Part shown: positions 6,276 through 8,920 of the stretch, in pieces | Layout of the letters: each line of letters begins with the position of its first letter | Position numbering within the stretch: the first letter of the stretch is position 1 | NCBI GenBank assembly: GCA_021414045.1 | Contig: JAIOPF010000010.1 | Location: 1 to 8,920, forward strand | Direction of reading: 5' to 3' | Source: Deltaproteobacteria bacterium | Lineage (GTDB): Bacteria; UBA10199; DSSB01 | DNA length: 8,920 nucleotides | Program-made: the position numbers and the translations under genes | Notes under the pieces: generated by a model | Told to the model about the DNA's origin: nothing | What the model saw: only the letters and a program-made list of their open reading frames with translations | Database searches by the model: none

Positions 6276-8050
6276 GCTTGACCTCCATCGTTTTTCCGAG
6301 TCGGGCGCGGACGCCCTCGAGGATCTCCGCGATCTTGAAGGGCTTGCCTTGCATCTTGCTCAAGGGTTGGGCGTCGACGAGAAACTTCGCCCGCAGCAGC
6401 CAGGCCAGTTGCCCGAGGTTCAACTCGGGCACCAGCACCTTGTCGAAACTTTTCAGGATGGCCTCGAGATTGCGCGGAAAGGGATTCAGGTGGCGAAGGT
6501 GGATACTGCTGACCGCGGCTCCCTCGCGTTGCAGGCGTTCGGTCCTGGGCGATGGCGGCCACCTTGTCGGCGCGGAGATGGATCATCTTCTCGTGGTTGA
6601 CGGGATCGTAGCTGACGTTGCCGGTGCGGTCTTCCTTTTCCAAGCCCCCGATGCGGTGCTCCAACCCGGGAGTCCCGGGGATGGCCCAGGGGCGGGCCAG
6701 GGTCTTTTCGTCTCGCAAATAGGGCAGAAATTTCTCTCCGGCCTCTTGCGCGTGGTCGGGATGGACGACGGGGATTTTGGGCAGGTCTTCCGCGTTGGGA
6801 ATCAGCCAGGGTTCGCTGCCGTTCGCGAGATAGCCGTCCGAGAGAAAGAGCACCGGCGTCATGTATTTCACCGCGATGCGCGTCGCCTCGATGGCCATGT
6901 TGAAACAGTCGGCGGGCGTCGCCGGCGCGACGATGGGCACCGGGCTCTCGCCGTTGCGCCCGAACATCGCCTGCAGGAGGTCGGCCTGCTCGGTCTTGGT
7001 CGGAAGCCCCGTGCTCGGGCCGCCGCGTTGGATGTCGAGAATGAGGAGGGGCAACTCGGCCACCACCGCGAGGTTGAGCGCCTCGCTCTTCAAGGCCAGT
7101 CCGGGGCCGCTGGTTCCCGTCATGGCGATGCAACCCCCGAAGGCCCCGCCGATGGCGGCGCCTATCGCCGCGATCTCATCCTCGGATTTGAGGGTGCGGA
7201 CGCCGAAGTTTTTCAGTTTGGATAATTCGTGCAGGATGTCGCTGGCCGGCGTGATGGGGTAACTGCAGTAGACCAGCGGAGTCTTGGCGATCTCCGCCGC
7301 CGTGACGAATCCGATGGCCGTCGCGGTATTGCCCATGATGTTGCGGTACTTGCCCGGCTTCAGATTGGCGGGGCGAATCTTGTAATGCGTGGCCACAACT
7401 TCCGCTGTCTCGGCCAAATGATAGCCGGCCTTCAATGCGAGGGTGTTCGCCAGCGCCACTTCGGGGACCTTGCCGAATTGCTTCTCGATCCAATGGATGG
7501 TGGTTTCCAGGGGGCGGTCGTACATCCAGTACATCATGCCCAGGGCGAAGAAATTCTTGCAGCGGTCCTTCTCTTTGTTGCTGAGCGCCAAGGCCTCGAG
7601 GGCCTTTTGGTTCAGGCTGGAGATGGGTAGGGCGATCACGCGGTATTCCTTCAGTGAACCGTCCTCGAGGGGGTTGGCGGCGTATCCGGCCCGCTCAAGG
7701 TTGCGCTCGTTGAAGGCGTCGCTGTTGGCGATCAGGATTCCGCCGTGCGGCAGGTCGCGGAGATTGGTCTTCAAGGCCGCGGGATTCATCGCCACGAGGA
7801 CGTCGGGCTGGTCCCCCGGCGTTCGGATGTCGTGACTGGAAAAATTCAGCTGGAAGGCGCTGACGCCCGGAAGGGATCCCGCGGGCGCGCGGATTTCGGC
7901 CGGGTAATCCGGCAAGGTGCTGATGTCATTGCCCAGCACGGCGCTGGTGGTGGTGAACTGCGTTCCGGTGAGCTGCATGCCGTCGCCGGAATCTCCGGCG
8001 AAACGGATGACGACGCTGTCGATTTCCTGGCGGATTTTTTCTCCTCCCAT
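6256..8050 (-). CDS. korA: 2-oxoacid:ferredoxin oxidoreductase, fused gamma-alpha subunit; internal deletion and frameshift near 6541
   Basis: ATG 8050 follows an AAGGAG site 11 nt upstream. Residues ~10-190 are the gamma domain, with RFAGDSGDGMQLTG at 16-29. Residues ~235-420 are the alpha pyrimidine-binding domain, with YPITPAS at 264-270 and then EDEIAAIGAAIGGAFGG and TGTSGPGLALKSEALN. Good sequence runs to VAAIAQD (residue 503, 6542). From 6540 a different frame gives ERLQREGAAVSSIHLRHLNPFP, then VPELNLGQLAWLLRAKFLVD, ending at TAG 6256-6258. Family members normally carry ~25-30 residues between these parts, including a DLLVVGWGST-like strand, which are absent. The lost length is 3n+2 bases. 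Unrepaired, the frame runs on to 5936 through korB. Reconstructed length is about 597 residues plus the lost block, matching the usual ~620-630. It is the partner of korB in the CoA-dependent oxidation or synthesis of a 2-oxoacid. Confidence 0.92.
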
Positions 8051-8069
8051 AAAGTCTGGATCTCCTTGT

Positions 8070-8537
8070 CTAAGCCCCCTCCGCCTTGCTGCTGATCTGG
8101 TGCGGATCGGGGGGCAGGTTGTAGACTTCCAAGGGAAAGTTTTCCGAAAGATAAAAGACGATGTCGCGGACCGAGACCAACCCCAGGAATTCCTTTCGGC
8201 CGTTGACCACGGGAAGGTGGCGATATTTTCCCTCGTGCATGAGCCGAATGGCGACAGCCAAGGTGTCTTCGCGGTCGAGCAGCTTGGGTTTTCGGGTCAT
8301 GAATTCGGAGATGGGACTTTGGAGATCGGGGTTGGCCAAGAGGCCGCGGATCAAGGCGTCGCGTTCGGTGAAAATGCCCACGACTCGTTTGCCCTCGAGC
8401 ACGACGGCGCAACCGGTCTTTTTTTCCTGCATTCGGCGCAGGACTTCGCCCAAGGTCAGTTCGGGATGGACGGCGACGGCCTCCCGCGTGCTGAGATTGC
8501 GGATCTTTTCGGTTTTGAGCGCTTCTTCGAAATTCAT
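8070..8537 (-). CDS. Tandem CBS-domain protein, 155 aa, first gene of the kor operon
   Basis: This is a stand-alone CBS pair: the first motif spans about residues 12-70 (ending VGIFTERDALIRGLL) and the second about 75-138 (ending LGLVSVRDIVFYLSENFP), with a short polar tail and no enzyme domain. ATG 8537 has AAGGG about 8 nt upstream, a moderate site. The stop lies 19 bp before korA, so the two share a transcript. Such proteins usually bind adenine nucleotides through the paired CBS cleft and act as energy sensors. The neighbouring oxidoreductase is the likely client, by context only. Its C-terminal ending resembles that of the zinc-ribbon CBS protein at the other end of the operon (VRDI, YL, E, FP in the same order), suggesting the two are paralogues. 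The protein is cytoplasmic. Confidence 0.9.
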   Translation of the reverse strand: MNFEEALKTEKIRNLSTREAVAVHPELTLGEVLRRMQEKKTGCAVVLEGKRVVGIFTERDALIRGLLANPDLQSPISEFMTRKPKLLDREDTLAVAIRLMHEGKYRHLPVVNGRKEFLGLVSVRDIVFYLSENFPLEVYNLPPDPHQISSKAEGA

Positions 8538-8664
8538 GAGAAAGCCCTTTTTTGACCGAAAACTTATGGGGAATCTTAACGCTCCACCGGGGGAATCGCC
8601 ACGAGAAATCTAGGGCGAAAATTCACCTTGCGCCTAAAGCGGGGAATCTATTAAGGAATCCCCC
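8538..8664. promoter_or_regulatory. Divergent intergenic region with three GGGGAATC repeats
   Basis: This 127-bp gap separates the leftward kor operon from rightward nuoI and must hold at least one promoter. GGGGAATC occurs as direct copies at 8568-8575, 8590-8597 and 8641-8648. The last copy can also pair imperfectly with GAATCCCC at 8656-8663 (one A-A mismatch) around a loop covering most of the nuoI ribosome site. A TTGACC at 8552-8557 with an 18-bp spacer to TTAACG is a poor promoter candidate. No confident -10/-35 pair was found on either strand. Confidence 0.45.
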
Positions 8665-8920
8665 ATGCTCGTCGTGAAGCGTCCCAAGCTGTCTTTGTTG
8701 GATCGAATGTATATCGGCGCGGTCTTCCGCGGGATGTGGATCACCCTCAAGCACGCGGTCGGCATTATCTTCCACCAAGACCGCATCGTGACTTACGAAT
8801 ACCCCGAGATGAAAAAGCCCATTCCCGAGAACTACCGCGCCGAGCATCGCTTGATGCAGCGGCCCGACGCCACCCCGCGTTGCACCGCTTGCATGCTCTG
8901 CGCGACGGCCTGCCCGGCGC
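8665..8920 (+). CDS. nuoI: NADH-quinone oxidoreductase subunit I (NuoI-type 2x[4Fe-4S] ferredoxin), 3' end outside window
   Basis: ATG 8665 follows AAGGA with a 7-nt spacer. The 85 visible residues begin with a short N-terminal helix region and contain GMWITLKHAVGIIF, TYEYPEMKKPIPENYRAEHRL, and then RCTACMLCATACPA, the first CxxCxxCxxxC cluster-binding motif, where the window ends. This order, membrane-proximal amphipathic helix, YPE motif, FRG/YRAEHRL block and first ferredoxin motif, is diagnostic of NuoI of complex I. NuoI carries clusters N6a and N6b and passes electrons toward NuoB and quinone on the cytoplasmic face. NuoI usually sits inside a nuo operon after nuoH; here it is the first gene in its direction, opposite the kor operon. 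Whether other nuo genes follow cannot be seen. The second cluster motif lies beyond the window. Confidence 0.92.
   Translation, partial: MLVVKRPKLSLLDRMYIGAVFRGMWITLKHAVGIIFHQDRIVTYEYPEMKKPIPENYRAEHRLMQRPDATPRCTACMLCATACPA

Noticed and set aside
5448..6281. Plus-strand open frame of 277 codons opposite korB
   Set aside because: Shadow frame of a high-GC gene; the opposite strand encodes a complete, motif-bearing KorB.
5936..6540. C-terminal 200 residues of the uncorrected korA frame overlapping korB
   Set aside because: Low-complexity Arg/Ser/Pro/Ala-rich out-of-frame reading; the true C-terminus (VPELNLGQLAWLL…) is in the other frame.
6278..7225. Plus-strand open frame of 315 codons opposite korA
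   Set aside because: Composition follows korA codon positions, with no domain-like pattern and no ribosome site.
7917..8555. Plus-strand open frame of 212 codons across the CBS gene and korA start
   Set aside because: Antisense shadow spanning two well-supported genes.
8623..8847. Minus-strand 74-codon open frame opposite nuoI
   Set aside because: Antisense to a clearly recognisable NuoI, with no own support.

Overview
The window is GC-rich, densely coded bacterial chromosome. Its contents are a two-subunit 2-oxoacid:ferredoxin oxidoreductase, a NuoI-type ferredoxin subunit, an AhpC/Prx1 peroxiredoxin, an ElbB homologue and a large FHA-domain membrane protein. Together they suggest a free-living, probably uncultivated, Gram-negative-type bacterium, perhaps a deltaproteobacterium-like lineage. 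That placement is inference from gene content only. No transposase, integrase, CRISPR array or intact RNA gene is visible.

Left part, + strand (1-4033): the 3' portion of an ElbB-type DJ-1/PfpI gene is followed 2 bp later by a 106-residue protein of unknown function. A 185-bp non-coding gap follows, containing a degenerate tRNA-like T-arm, a 12-bp palindrome and two tandem hairpins. Next is a gene for a ~983-residue protein with a long helical region, an FHA domain and two predicted membrane helices. Its reading frame is broken once near 1676. It ends at a strong bidirectional terminator (4055-4084).

Right part, - strand (4104-8537): reading leftwards from 8537, the apparent operon encodes a CBS-pair protein, a gamma-alpha fused 2-oxoacid:ferredoxin oxidoreductase subunit (KorA-like), the TPP-binding beta subunit (KorB-like), and a zinc-ribbon plus CBS-pair protein. 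The genes are separated by 19 bp or overlap by 20 and 4 bp. The enzyme is thus bracketed by two adenine-nucleotide-sensor-type proteins. Downstream, with its own plausible promoter, lies a 2-Cys peroxiredoxin gene. Diverging from the operon on the + strand is the start of nuoI (from 8665), which could link ferredoxin reduced by KorAB to a respiratory chain.

The oddest feature is that three conserved genes are frame-disrupted within 7 kb. The FHA gene needs a single base restored. The peroxiredoxin and korA each appear to have lost an internal block of roughly 25-40 codons whose length is not a multiple of three. The remaining flanks are otherwise well preserved, so very recent mutation or sequence/assembly error is more likely than old decay. 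The best candidate for a less-described functional unit is the CBS / KorA / KorB / zinc-ribbon-CBS operon facing nuoI.
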